27,258 nt of DNA from assembly GCA_945787485.1 (NCBI GenBank), contig CALZHV010000003.1, positions 1 to 27,258 on the forward strand, written 5' to 3'. Shown one piece after another: positions 1 through 9,600 of the stretch (its first letter is position 1; every line of letters begins with the position of its first letter). The notes below the pieces were generated by a model. It did no database searches. It had not been told where the DNA came from and was given only the letters and a program-made list of their open reading frames with translations. Both the position numbers and the translations under genes were made by a program. Source of the DNA: an uncultured Lachnospiraceae bacterium (GTDB lineage Bacteria; Bacillota; Clostridia; Lachnospirales; Lachnospiraceae).

Positions 1-3000
1 AACGGATTATCCTGACCGAGAGTGTTGGCGAGAGAGCCTGTAATGCTTAAAACATTGCCCCAGCTATCGTAGGTATATTCTACCACTACATTGAGGTTGT
101 TGTCAAATAATCCCACAACATCGCCCTGTGCGTTGTAGAAATAATAGTAAACATTACCTCCGTACTCAATGGCTTCTCTTGTTCCGTCGCCGTCATAGTA
201 ATACCATGTGGTGTTGTTTCCTGTCTTTTGAGCAACAATTCTGCTGCCGTCAAGGAAATAGTCGGTTGTAACGCCGTTTACAGTCTTTTGCGTACGGATG
301 CCACCGTCATTGTACTTGTAGGAAACACTTGTTCCGTCGGCAGTTGTTGCGGTTGCTAATTTTCTGCCGTAATTCCATGTGAACTGCGTTCCGTTGTAAT
401 ATGTTAACGGATTGCCTATTTGGTCGTATGTTATTGCATTTCCGTTAAACTCTGTCAGCAGGTCTTTCCACTCTGTATTTCCGTAAGTGTAGTTTATTGT
501 GTTTGTGGGTGTACCTAACGCTCCTGTTGTATAAGCATATTCTTTCTTTTGAAGGATATTTCCGCCGTTGTCATAGGTATAGGTTGTGGTTTTGCCTGCA
601 ACGGGGTCATTTTCCCGGATAAGCTGATTAAGCTCATCATACTGATATGTTTTTTCGGTTGAATTTGTTCCCTGTCTGTCGGTTATCTTTGAGATATTCC
701 CCGAACCGTCATAAGTGTAGCTGAATGTACGGTTGATACTCTCATAGATAAGGTTACCCATAACATTAGTGGTATATGTTACTCCGCCGATTGTGGGGGT
801 ATAATACTGGCGGTTTATACTCCACACCTTGCCTGCGGGAGTGGTAAGTGAGGAGGGGCGAACCTGTGCGTGAGCATTGAGAGCTCTTGTTTTTGTTGCG
901 CCGTTGGGATAGGTAACATTCTGCACTATTCCGCCGGGCAAATGGGTATATGATGTTGTTTTTATTGTGCCGTTGTATTTGTAGCTTGTACCCGCCGTGT
1001 TGTTTACATTATCGTATGTATAGCTTAAATAGCTCCCGTCGGAAACATCTGTTCTTTGCAGTCTGCCAAGCAAATCGTAAGTATAGTAATATGTTTTGCC
1101 GTTGATGTTATCCGTATGCTTACTTACCAGACCGTTGGCGTTATACACATAACCGAACTGCTGTGTTCCGTTATACTTTATTCCCGTTACACGGTCATAA
1201 CGGTCATAAACATTCTCAACATATGCGCCGTTGCCGTAGGTGCTTTTTATAAGAAGGCCGTTTTTCGCCCCGTAGGTATTAGTCATAAGAGGCTGACTGC
1301 CTACCTTGGTTGACAGGCGGTTTCCGAAATCGTCATATGTGAAGTTATACGAAAAACCGTTGTGGGTTATGCCGGTTAAGCGGTCGTTTGCATATGAATA
1401 TGTATTCTGCACGGTTTTTTGAGTGCCGTCAATACCCGTTACAACGGATGACACCCCCGTAACAAGGCTTGTATTGGGCATATATGTGTAATTAACCGTT
1501 TTGCCGTTTTGCGTAACGCTCTGCACTCGCAAATCGTTGCTGTTTGTACTGCTGTAACCGTAGGTGGTTGTATTCCGCAGGCTGTCAGTTGCGCTCAAAA
1601 GCCTGTCGCCGTTAGCGGAATATGCGCTGTTGGTCTGAATGGGAATTGTACCGTTTGTATTTCTTTGCGATGTTTCAATAACATTGCCGTGTGCGTCATA
1701 CTTAAACTCAAACTTTTGAGCATATCCCGTATGAGTTGCCGAGCTTACCTGATATTTTGTTGCGCCTGTTGCGGTGTTATCGCTGTTATAGGTGTAGGTA
1801 TAGTTGGCGTTTTCCTCGTCCTTATAGCCTGTCAGGCGGTTGGCGCTGTCAATTGTTGATAAGGTTTGGCGCTCCGCCATATCCTTGGCGCTTGTCACAT
1901 TGCCCTTGTTGTCATACTGATAAACCGTACCTGTTTTATCAAGGGTGAGATTCATACCTGAGAAGCAAGCCCAGTTCTGATTCAGGTAATAGAGGAAATA
2001 CACCGTAACATAGCTTACGGTTTTGTCCTGATTACCCTTAGCCGGCATTACAAGCTGTGAAACATACTGCCATGTTGTGCTGCTGTAATTGAAATCAACA
2101 ACTACATATTCTGTTGTACCGTCGCTGTAATGGAAACCTAAATCAAGGGCAAAAAATCTTCCTCCTCGCTTCGGTACAGAATCTCCGCTGGCGTATCCGC
2201 TGAATTGGAAAGCCACTTTGCTCGCAGGCATATTGATTTGTATATCCTGACGAATATATTTATTCGTTTTTGCGTTACCCTGCATAAATGCGCCGTGTGT
2301 GATGTAATCGGGACAGCCGCTGTCACGAATTGAACCGTGAGTGGTGTTAAAGCTGTCATATCCGCTCATATTATGCGACCAACCGTATGAGCCGTATTTA
2401 AAGGCGCTGTTTTCAACGAGGTTGTAGTCGTTGGCGCTTTCACCGTATTCAAGCTGTGCGCAGTCAACATACACCGTGCCCGAGGTATTGGGGACATTGA
2501 TTATCATATCTATTTTCGTAATGTCCGAGCCCACATCGCCTGTTACGCTGAGACGCTCCCATTCACCGTTTGTACTTGCGGTTTTATAACCTGAAACGGC
2601 ATAGGTAAGCGTACCGTCAGTATGCCACAAGCCAATCATGGGGCGTATTCCCATGCCCTGCAAGCCTGTGGTTTTATAATAGAACGAGAATGTGTATTTA
2701 CCCGTTTTTGTGGGGTAATAAATCTGTGAAAGATATGTGTTGATGTTGTTTGACGATATGTTAAACTTTGCTGATTTACCGCCGATATATGCTGTGGAAG
2801 TATCGGCTGTAATTGTGCCTGTGCTGTTTGCCGTGTATGTTACCCAATTTGTTAGTGAGTTTTCATAACTGTGGTTCTTTAACAGGTTATCAACAGGCAT
2901 TGTTCCCGCCGAAGCGGAGAGAATTTTGTTGTTTTGATTAACATACTTGTTTGCTGAAGCATTATCTTTATCTGCATTTACAGTGTATTTGGCAGAGGAA

Positions 3001-5483
3001 GCGCCGAGCTCGTCAACTGCACTTGTTGTTCTGCCTACACTGTCAAAGCTATATACAACGCTTCTTCCCTTATTATCCGTAACCTTTGTATAATTACCGA
3101 TATTGTAATCAAAGCTTACAAAATTACCCTCTGTTGCAGTGCCTGAGCTGTTGGGTGCGGAATACTCCGTAACCTTTGAAACTCTGTTCTTTGCCGCAGT
3201 ATCTCCTGTTGCGGGATATGAATACTTAACCGACGAGCCGTCACGGGAGGTAACGGTGGTAAGACGGTAGTCAGAATCATATGCAAAGGTCATTACCTTG
3301 CCGTCGGGATAAGTTATTCTTGTCAGCTTTGAGCCGGAATAGCCGAACTGCGTTGTACCGAGACTGCTTGTGATTGATATTATCGCATTATTTTCATTTC
3401 TGCCTATGGTAATAGTGTGCCCCGAGCCGTCGGTTATCTTTGTTAAAAAGTTGTTGGCGTTATAGGTATATGTTATTTTATCCTGACTTTGATTAGACTG
3501 AACGGACAGAAGCCTTCCGCCGCCTGTAAAGATTTTTTTATTGTTCTGTTTATCGGTAAGCTCCCATCCGCCCTCGGAACGCAATGTCAGAGTGTATCCT
3601 TTGCCCAGTTCATCATGGAACACATTGCTGTTACTGCTGTCCTGTTTCATGTACAAAACTGTACCATCAGCGTCTGTATATGTATATTTAAACCCGTTGG
3701 CGTGCAAATCGTCGTTATTACCTACGCCGGGTGTCAGGTACGAAAGCTGTTCATCAACATTTAATTTCCAACCCGCCCCGCAGATTGACTTTGATGCATT
3801 ATACACACCGCCGCCTTGTGTTACGGCAAAATGTCTGCCTGCCTGATAACCGTTGTAATAATAGCTGATACTTGCCGGCAAGCTGGCACTTCCTGTGTCG
3901 CATATGGGAACATTTATCACGAGATTACCCGTGTAGTTGTTTACATATCCTGTTCCGCTGCCTAAATTGTGTTCAGTATATGACCAATAATCTTCAAGTC
4001 CCTCATTGTTTATATACGAGACAAAAAGCACTGGTTTGCCGTTTTGGATATTATTGTATTTTGATACAAGTTGTACACAAGCCCATCTGTTATCAGACGC
4101 TCTGAAAAAAATACCGTTGTTCGCACCACCGTTGTACCATTTTTTGACAAGCGGCGTTACATCCCATGAAATCTGATGATAATCATTTGATGATGTTGTG
4201 ATAACATAATCAAGGACCGTGGAATCGTAATTGGGATCAGAAGTGCTGCAAACCCCCGCAGTAGATTCGCTGAATCCGCTCCACGCCGAGGTTATTTCAT
4301 AGGCGTTTATTTGTAATTCCGTATTGCTTACATGGTCATATTTTAGCTGTGCCAGATTAACAGTCGCACCGCAAACCATATCGCCTCTGTCAAGAGAAGG
4401 TAGGGCGGTAAATTTTACGGCAGAGCGCACAACCCCCATAAGATTTTTCTGGTTACCTACATACATTGAGCCTGTTGCGGTTAAATTATAGTTATTTGTT
4501 GTTATGTATTTATTTTGAATTGTAGCTGTGTCGGGCTTTGTCTTTACCATTGGGTCAACGGTAACGGGAAAAGTGCGGTCTTCCTCTGTAAGCCACTCTC
4601 CGTCAAGCGTTGTTGTTACGGTAAAAGAGTTACTTTTAACATTTAAAAGGGTAAGCGTTACGCCGGCCGAAACATTTCCATCAGCGTCTGTCATAAAGGG
4701 TGCGGAAATCGTATATATGACCGTTCCGTCATCCGCCTGCAATTCAACGGTTTTGCTGTCAGTTTGAACCGGTGTTAGACCGTTTGCCTTGTATTCCGCC
4801 GTAAATACGGCTTGAGCCGCCTTGCTGTTAAGGATTATGTTTTCCTTTAAGCCTTCAGAACCGATTATGTATTCAAAATCTGTCTCGTTATATACTTCTT
4901 CGTATATCACACGCGATGCGAGTTTTTCCAGCGTGGATTTATCGCCGTCGTCTGTATTCTCACATATCTGTGCATCACTTTTTGCGGCATTAGTGTAATA
5001 CCAAGAAAGCTTGTATCCGTCTTTCTCAATGCGGACAAACTTTTTGCCGTTTGTTTTCTTGGAAAGACGTACAGAATAGTCTGCCAAAGTGTTTGTTAGG
5101 TCTTTGTTTTTTAAATTTCCGTTGTTTTCTTCGTCATCAGCATCGACTTCAATAAGAGTGTTGTCATAATCCGTCCATTCTCCGTTTTGCATAAAGTGAA
5201 CGGGCACATCGTACTGCGCGGCAACATACGAACCGTCACTCATACGAAAATGCTTTACATTTTCTTCTCTTTTCAAGGTTTCCTCAGCAATAATTTCGGC
5301 CTGAGTCTCCTCCTGAGCCGTTGCCTCCGAAGTATCAAAGCTTTCTGTGCTTTCCGATACTTCAGTGTCCGGATTTGCGTTATATGCATTTGCAATTACC
5401 TGCATTGGTGCAATTTGCAACACCATTAAAACCGTGAGAAAAACTGATAACACTTTTACCATTGTTTTTAATCCTTTTTTCAT
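1..5483 (-). CDS. Secreted DNRLRE / YD-repeat (Rhs-like) giant protein, C-terminus beyond window
   Basis: The frame is open for 1827 codons from the ATG at 5483 to the window edge, so the C-terminus is missing. The start is set by AAGGAGG at 5491-5497. Residues 1 to about 32 form a Sec signal peptide (MKKGLK, then a hydrophobic run, then an Ala-rich cleavage region). Order of parts: N-terminal beta region; DNRLRE-like module at about 314-464 (WDVTPLVKKWYNG); YD repeats at about 640-830; two jelly-roll, CBM4/9-like modules at about 864-1011 and 1017-1174 (NLLKN...QLEYG; NLVENSAF); then many YD repeats (GNxxxxxYD, YTYDxxGN) to the edge. This is the usual plan of secreted Clostridia Rhs/wall-associated proteins, in which the YD repeats form a shell and the C-terminus varies. 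The plan matches the paralogue at 6619-12786. Function (adhesin or contact toxin) is inferred; the deciding C-terminal domain is not in view. Confidence 0.9.
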   Translation of the reverse strand, partial: MKKGLKTMVKVLSVFLTVLMVLQIAPMQVIANAYNANPDTEVSESTESFDTSEATAQEETQAEIIAEETLKREENVKHFRMSDGSYVAAQYDVPVHFMQNGEWTDYDNTLIEVDADDEENNGNLKNKDLTNTLADYSVRLSKKTNGKKFVRIEKDGYKLSWYYTNAAKSDAQICENTDDGDKSTLEKLASRVIYEEVYNETDFEYIIGSEGLKENIILNSKAAQAVFTAEYKANGLTPVQTDSKTVELQADDGTVIYTISAPFMTDADGNVSAGVTLTLLNVKSNSFTVTTTLDGEWLTEEDRTFPVTVDPMVKTKPDTATIQNKYITTNNYNLTATGSMYVGNQKNLMGVVRSAVKFTALPSLDRGDMVCGATVNLAQLKYDHVSNTELQINAYEITSAWSGFSESTAGVCSTSDPNYDSTVLDYVITTSSNDYHQISWDVTPLVKKWYNGGANNGIFFRASDNRWACVQLVSKYNNIQNGKPVLFVSYINNEGLEDYWSYTEHNLGSGTGYVNNYTGNLVINVPICDTGSASLPASISYYYNGYQAGRHFAVTQGGGVYNASKSICGAGWKLNVDEQLSYLTPGVGNNDDLHANGFKYTYTDADGTVLYMKQDSSNSNVFHDELGKGYTLTLRSEGGWELTDKQNNKKIFTGGGRLLSVQSNQSQDKITYTYNANNFLTKITDGSGHTITIGRNENNAIISITSSLGTTQFGYSGSKLTRITYPDGKVMTFAYDSDYRLTTVTSRDGSSVKYSYPATGDTAAKNRVSKVTEYSAPNSSGTATEGNFVSFDYNIGNYTKVTDNKGRSVVYSFDSVGRTTSAVDELGASSAKYTVNADKDNASANKYVNQNNKILSASAGTMPVDNLLKNHSYENSLTNWVTYTANSTGTITADTSTAYIGGKSAKFNISSNNINTYLSQIYYPTKTGKYTFSFYYKTTGLQGMGIRPMIGLWHTDGTLTYAVSGYKTASTNGEWERLSVTGDVGSDITKIDMIINVPNTSGTVYVDCAQLEYGESANDYNLVENSAFKYGSYGWSHNMSGYDSFNTTHGSIRDSGCPDYITHGAFMQGNAKTNKYIRQDIQINMPASKVAFQFSGYASGDSVPKRGGRFFALDLGFHYSDGTTEYVVVDFNYSSTTWQYVSQLVMPAKGNQDKTVSYVTVYFLYYLNQNWACFSGMNLTLDKTGTVYQYDNKGNVTSAKDMAERQTLSTIDSANRLTGYKDEENANYTYTYNSDNTATGATKYQVSSATHTGYAQKFEFKYDAHGNVIETSQRNTNGTIPIQTNSAYSANGDRLLSATDSLRNTTTYGYSSTNSNDLRVQSVTQNGKTVNYTYMPNTSLVTGVSSVVTGIDGTQKTVQNTYSYANDRLTGITHNGFSYNFTYDDFGNRLSTKVGSQPLMTNTYGAKNGLLIKSTYGNGAYVENVYDRYDRVTGIKYNGTQQFGYVYNANGLVSKHTDNINGKTYYYTYDLLGRLQRTDVSDGSYLSYTYDNVNNTAGTSYKYNGTIKTTSYTHLPGGIVQNVTYPNGATKTRALNAHAQVRPSSLTTPAGKVWSINRQYYTPTIGGVTYTTNVMGNLIYESINRTFSYTYDGSGNISKITDRQGTNSTEKTYQYDELNQLIRENDPVAGKTTTYTYDNGGNILQKKEYAYTTGALGTPTNTINYTYGNTEWKDLLTEFNGNAITYDQIGNPLTYYNGTQFTWNYGRKLATATTADGTSVSYKYNDGGIRTQKTVNGVTTDYFLDGSRIVAQKTGNNTTWYYYDGDGTREAIEYGGNVYYYFYNAQGDVVGLFDNNLNVVVEYTYDSWGNVLSITGSLANTLGQDNP

Positions 5484-5524
5484 AAATAGACCTCCTTAAT
5501 TTTTAGATACTATATTTCAATTAA

Positions 5525-5552
5525 ATTATACCAAGTCGGTAATATCAAACAA
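5525..5552 (-). promoter_or_regulatory. Sigma-A-type promoter of the first YD-repeat gene
   Basis: On the minus strand TTGTTT (5547-5552) is followed by a 16-bp spacer and a perfect TATAAT (5525-5530). The -10 lies about 40 bp before the ATG at 5483 and its AAGGAGG. Seen in sequence; promoter activity is inferred. Confidence 0.6.
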
Positions 5553-5581
5553 ATAGGTTTGCAAAACTGTTTAAAAAACTG

Positions 5582-5610
5582 ACAAAAAAATAAACGGTCT
5601 ATAAGACCGT
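5582..5610 (-). terminator. Rho-independent terminator (minus strand)
   Basis: ACGGTCT (5594-5600) and AGACCGT (5604-5610) form a 7-bp stem with a 3-nt loop, followed on the minus strand by TTTATTTTTTT. It would stop transcripts arriving from the right (the lipoprotein/Rhs operon) before the promoter at 5525-5552. The block ACAAAAAAATAAACGGTC also occurs in the terminator at 12879-12908. Confidence 0.6.
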
Positions 5611-5641
5611 GCACAAGTCCACTAAAAACGGACAATAGAAA

Positions 5642-5692
5642 AAACATCCCCCTTATGGTAGAATAAAATAAACTACCATAAGGGGGATGTTT
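5642..5692 (+). promoter_or_regulatory. Perfect 20-bp hairpin burying the ribosome site of the IS orfA remnant
   Basis: The arm at 5642-5661 is exactly complementary to 5673-5692, with an 11-nt AT-rich loop. The right arm contains AGGGGG (5681-5686), which is the Shine-Dalgarno sequence for the ATG at 5693. In an RNA read through from outside, the ribosome site would be base-paired. Several IS families use such a structure to block transposase translation from impinging transcription; applying that here is inference. Confidence 0.6.
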
Positions 5693-6010
5693 ATGCCAAG
5701 AGAATATAGACATATCAAAATGTACGAAAGAGAAATAATAGAACTTTGGGAATAGGGGAAAAGTTTAAGAGAAATAGCAGAAATGTTTGGTTTTACCAAA
5801 GAGCAAGTACAAGTTTTTAAAACCAGGTACAATAAGAATCAACGCAAACTTGCCACCGGAATAGAAATCAAGCCTAAAGTCAGACTGCGTAAAAGCACAG
5901 GGGACGGTGAATGGGCTTGCATAAACACAGAAGAACCGTCCCCTTGTGTTCAGGGGACTGAAAAGCACAGAAGAACCGTCCCCTTGTGTTCCCCATCGGC
6001 TTTGATGTGA
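5693..6010 (+). pseudogene. Decayed IS3-type OrfA (helix-turn-helix) with in-frame TAG
   Basis: From ATG 5693 the frame reads MPREYRHIKMYEREIIELWE, then TAG at 5753-5755, then GKSLREIAEMFGFTKEQV, RYNKNQRK and KVRLRK. The second part is the helix-turn-helix (REIAEMFGFTKEQV) and basic tail of IS3-type OrfA proteins. A CAG to TAG change would explain the stop (...ELWEQGKSLREI...). Homology ends near 5893, where REP-like repeats begin; the rest of the open frame to 6010 is repeat DNA. No orfB (DDE domain) follows, so the element is dead. An ATG after the stop (5783) could at most start a 75-codon fragment. The family assignment rests on remembered OrfA sequence style. Confidence 0.6.
5891..5991. 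repeat. REP-like repeats (ACCGTCCCC/GGGGACGGT type)
   Basis: Two direct copies of CACAGAAGAACCGTCCCC followed by TTGTGTTC sit at about 5926-5951 and 5966-5991. A shorter inverted copy (AGCACAGGGGACGGT) lies at about 5893-5908. The inverted pair can fold into a long hairpin. A worn relative (CACACAGGAACGACCCTCTGTG) lies at about 6041-6062. Such GGGGACGGTTC units are commonly dispersed in Clostridia genomes; that they are REP/IS-derived is inference. Confidence 0.6.
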
Positions 6011-6095
6011 ATATTAAGTTTTAGTTGTTTGATTCATCAAACACACAGGAACGACCCTCTGTGTTCTCTGTATTTTCATACTTTTTGTTTTCAAT

Positions 6096-6602
6096 TCACT
6101 TTAATTCTACGGGCAAAAACTCGTTGTTAATTTCTATTTCCTCTTTTGGAATATTTTGCAAATAGATATAATATAGTTTTGATTCTTTTCTATCTATTAA
6201 GACATACTCATAATACAAATTTGCATCCAATTGAGTGGCAAAAGCATTATATTTTTCATTATCAAAATACTCATTACATTCAAATGCTAATTCAGAAATT
6301 CTACTTAACTCAGAATTATATAAATTATTATCATCATATTGTACTTCTAAAAGAATTTGGAATCCTTCGCCTAATAGAATTTGTTGATCATATCTGCAAA
6401 ACAAATCGTTAACGTTTAATTCGTTGATATTATTAGGAAACAATGGTGTGCTTTCACAGTATTCTTGAGAAAAACCAGAAAGTTGCCAAATGTCATCATA
6501 ACTATCAGCACTTGAAAAGTAGTCTTTGTATGCAACATAAGAACATCCCGAAAGCAACAACATAATTGATAAAAGCAAAGCAAATACTTTTAACGACTTC
6601 AT
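6096..6602 (-). CDS. Small predicted lipoprotein, candidate immunity partner of the upstream Rhs-like protein
   Basis: 168 aa from ATG 6602, chosen because AGGTGG precedes it and the lipobox (LLLSGC, Cys20) then sits at the right distance from a short basic start (MKSLK). The frame extends further upstream, but that part lacks a ribosome site. The protein should be cleaved at Cys20 and anchored to the outer face of the membrane. The mature part is acidic (many D/E and Tyr) and I recognise no enzyme family. It starts 16 bp after the stop of the 2055-aa YD-repeat protein, so the two are co-transcribed. Small genes right behind polymorphic YD-repeat toxins are typically immunity proteins. A lipoprotein could neutralise a toxin arriving from outside, or it could be an accessory surface protein. 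Role is inferred. Confidence 0.8.
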   Translation of the reverse strand: MKSLKVFALLLSIMLLLSGCSYVAYKDYFSSADSYDDIWQLSGFSQEYCESTPLFPNNINELNVNDLFCRYDQQILLGEGFQILLEVQYDDNNLYNSELSRISELAFECNEYFDNEKYNAFATQLDANLYYEYVLIDRKESKLYYIYLQNIPKEEIEINNEFLPVELK

Positions 6603-6618
6603 AGTACCACCTAATATT

Positions 6619-9600
6619 TCATATATGTATATATGCATATGGGAAAGTATAGCCACATGCTTTTCGAATTAAAGTTTTAATAGTATATGCTGCCCACCAA
6701 GCTGTTGAAAACACCCACGCCCGATGGTCATTATAATTTATTTGTGCATATACTGCACTTTCTAATTGTCGATTTAACCATGACCACGAAATTCCTATTT
6801 TATTTAACACTTTCTTTATAGGTGAACCAACATAGTATACAAGAGCATGAAACCAAAGTTCTTGAGCAATTCTAATCGCACTCATTGTTTGGTATCCTTT
6901 ACCCCACCAATACCACTTACCTTTTAAACGTATTATGTCTTTTGCGTACGAAACGCAGAAAGCGCGCGATAAAAAATTAATATGAACATTCACATTGAAT
7001 CCTACGTTGGTCCATGAAAACTTATAATAGTTTTCTGCCCAATAGCCACTATGGTCAATCTTGTTTATTGAATTATTCTCACAGTACGCAAACAAGTTTG
7101 CACCCAATACGGTACCCATTGTAGCAATCGCAATCTGCGTATCGTCAGTATTGATAAACCTACCGATTTCAGGTGAGTAGTATCTGCTCTGCAAATAATA
7201 AAGCTCAATATCATAGTCATAAGAATAACCACGATAGGTGAATGGGTTGACATATGAAAGGGTATATGCTAACAACATATTCTGCATTGATGTTGCAGAG
7301 AAAGTTACTGCACCCCAAGCGTCATAGGCGTAATTGAGAATTATCTGTCCGTTTTCATTTACGATTGATGTAATATCACCCTGTAAATTCTTTGTGTAAA
7401 GATATGTTGCTGTATCATTAAGAACAAATCCTTGCAAAGTGCCCCAAGTATCATAAATGAATTTTGCTGTATTTGATGTGTTTACAGCACCGTTTGAATA
7501 TGTTGTGTAGGTTTGTGAAACTAATGAGCCATTAGCCCATACATAGTCATATCTTTCAGTAATTATGCCATTTTCTCTTACGGTTTTTCTATGACGAAGT
7601 CCGTTTTCATCATATTCAAACTCAATAGTTTTATTGCCATCGACATAAGTTTCAAGCTGACGACCGCTCCATGTAAATTGTTTATTGCCGATTGTGAGCG
7701 GATTGCCAATATTGTCATAGGTAAGGGTTGTATTGCCGTATGAAACAAGTTTATCTTTCCAAGTTGAGTCATAGGTGTAATTTACAGTTCCGTTTGCGGT
7801 ACCTAAATCACCCGTGGTATAAGGATATGTTGTTTTTGCAAGAATATTACCCGCACCGTCGTAGGTATAAGTGTAAGTCTTTTGCGCAACAGCATCATTA
7901 ACACGGACAAGCTGATTCAGTTCATCATACACATATCCGTAACGCAAAGTTTCAGTTCCGCCTGCGTTAAGGCTGTATTCGGCTGTAATATTTCCATTAG
8001 CGTCATAATCATATGAATAGCCCATATATGATGTATAGCCGTTATCTGTGTCTGTGCCGTAATACACCTTATTAACATAGCTCTCCACACGGCTTGTTGT
8101 TTTGTTGTCAGCGTATTCGGGGTAGGTATATTCCGTTTTGACTGCGGCGAAAGTGTTTTCATCGTTTGTGTCATTTGCACTTTCTGTTTTAATAACACTT
8201 TCTGTATATCTGCCGAACCAATCCTGCTTATCAACAGTACCTATTGTTTTGCCGTTCGATGCAGTAACATCACTCTTTTCGGTAGTTGTGCCTGTTGTGA
8301 TGTCATAAGCGCTGTCGTAGGATTTTGATGTATAAGTCACACCGCCGATAATTTCGACAAAATCGCCGTCATCGTTTGTATATGAGGAATAGATATAGTT
8401 GTTGCTGAAATCAAGAATATCAGTTCTGCCGTCGGTATAGCGGACTATTCTGCTGTCCGTAGCGGATATTTCGGTAAGGCTGCCCAAAGAATCATAGGAA
8501 TAATTAAACTTTGTTTCGCCGTTTACCGTTATTTCAGTAATATTGCCCGACAAATCGTAATAATATTCCGTTACGGTTTCCCCACCGTCGGAGTTATGAT
8601 ATGTTGAAGAAACAACACGGTCACGGTACTCATTTTCGCCGTAGGTATATGAAATAATCGGCTGTGTACCCACCGAAATCATTATCGGCTGTCCCCATAT
8701 ATTATAGCTTATATTGTATGCAAATCCGTTGTGGGAAATACTTGTCAATCTGTCGTTATTATATACATAATTTGCGGAGCTTGTCAATAAATTACCGGCA
8801 GAGACCTGTATTAACTGACCTGCGGCGTTGTAATTATACGCCGTTTCATTGCCGCGGGCGTCTGTAACCGCATTAAGAACGCCGTTCAGCTCGTTGTAGT
8901 TATATGTTACGGTATTGCCGTCCGCGTCCGTTTCAGATACGGGATAATTGCCGTTATCGGTATATTGAGCAAGGGTTTGAATACGCTTTACTCCGTCAAA
9001 ACTGCCTGTTGATACGGTGTTCCCGAAAGCGTCTTTAACGGTTGTTCCGCTTCTTCGTTTGCAGGCAACGCATGCGCAAATCGATTCGCTTTCGCATGCA
9101 CAAGTGCAGTTCGCCTCCTCGCAGGATTCACAGGGACAGGTTTCGGTTTCTTCCTCCGCCGCTTCATCGCTTCCCGCCAAAACAACGGCGTCTTCGTCCA
9201 TTGTCAACTCAATATTTGAAACCATTGCTCCTTGGAGATGCTTTGAATAACGGATAAGAACCGTTATTTCATCGCAGTCGCCTTTAAGCGCAAAGCTTTG
9301 CGCCGCAAACTGCCAGCCGTCAAGATTTTGTGCAAAGGGAATTACTACGGTTTCTGTTAATTCTTCACTCTCTCCGTTTTCATTCTCGGCATTATATTGA
9401 TATGATATTTCAAGCTGTGCATAACGGTCATTAGTGAAATTAAAAAGCTGTGTATCTGTTGACGCCGCAATTTGGCTCAGTATAAACGCATTGGAAGTAG
9501 AGGAATTTACAAAAGAACCTTTCCACCAGCCGCCGGCTGTGAACACATCGTCTTTTTTGCCGTTGATTTTTATTGTCTGATATAAGATTTTACTGTCACT

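Noticed and set aside
1509..1859. 116-codon plus-strand ORF
   Set aside because: Antisense shadow of the first YD-repeat gene; low-complexity Cys/Val translation.
8988..9257. Overlapping ORFs around the Cys-rich insert on both strands
   Set aside because: Shadows of the Cys codon cluster of the giant protein; none has a ribosome site.
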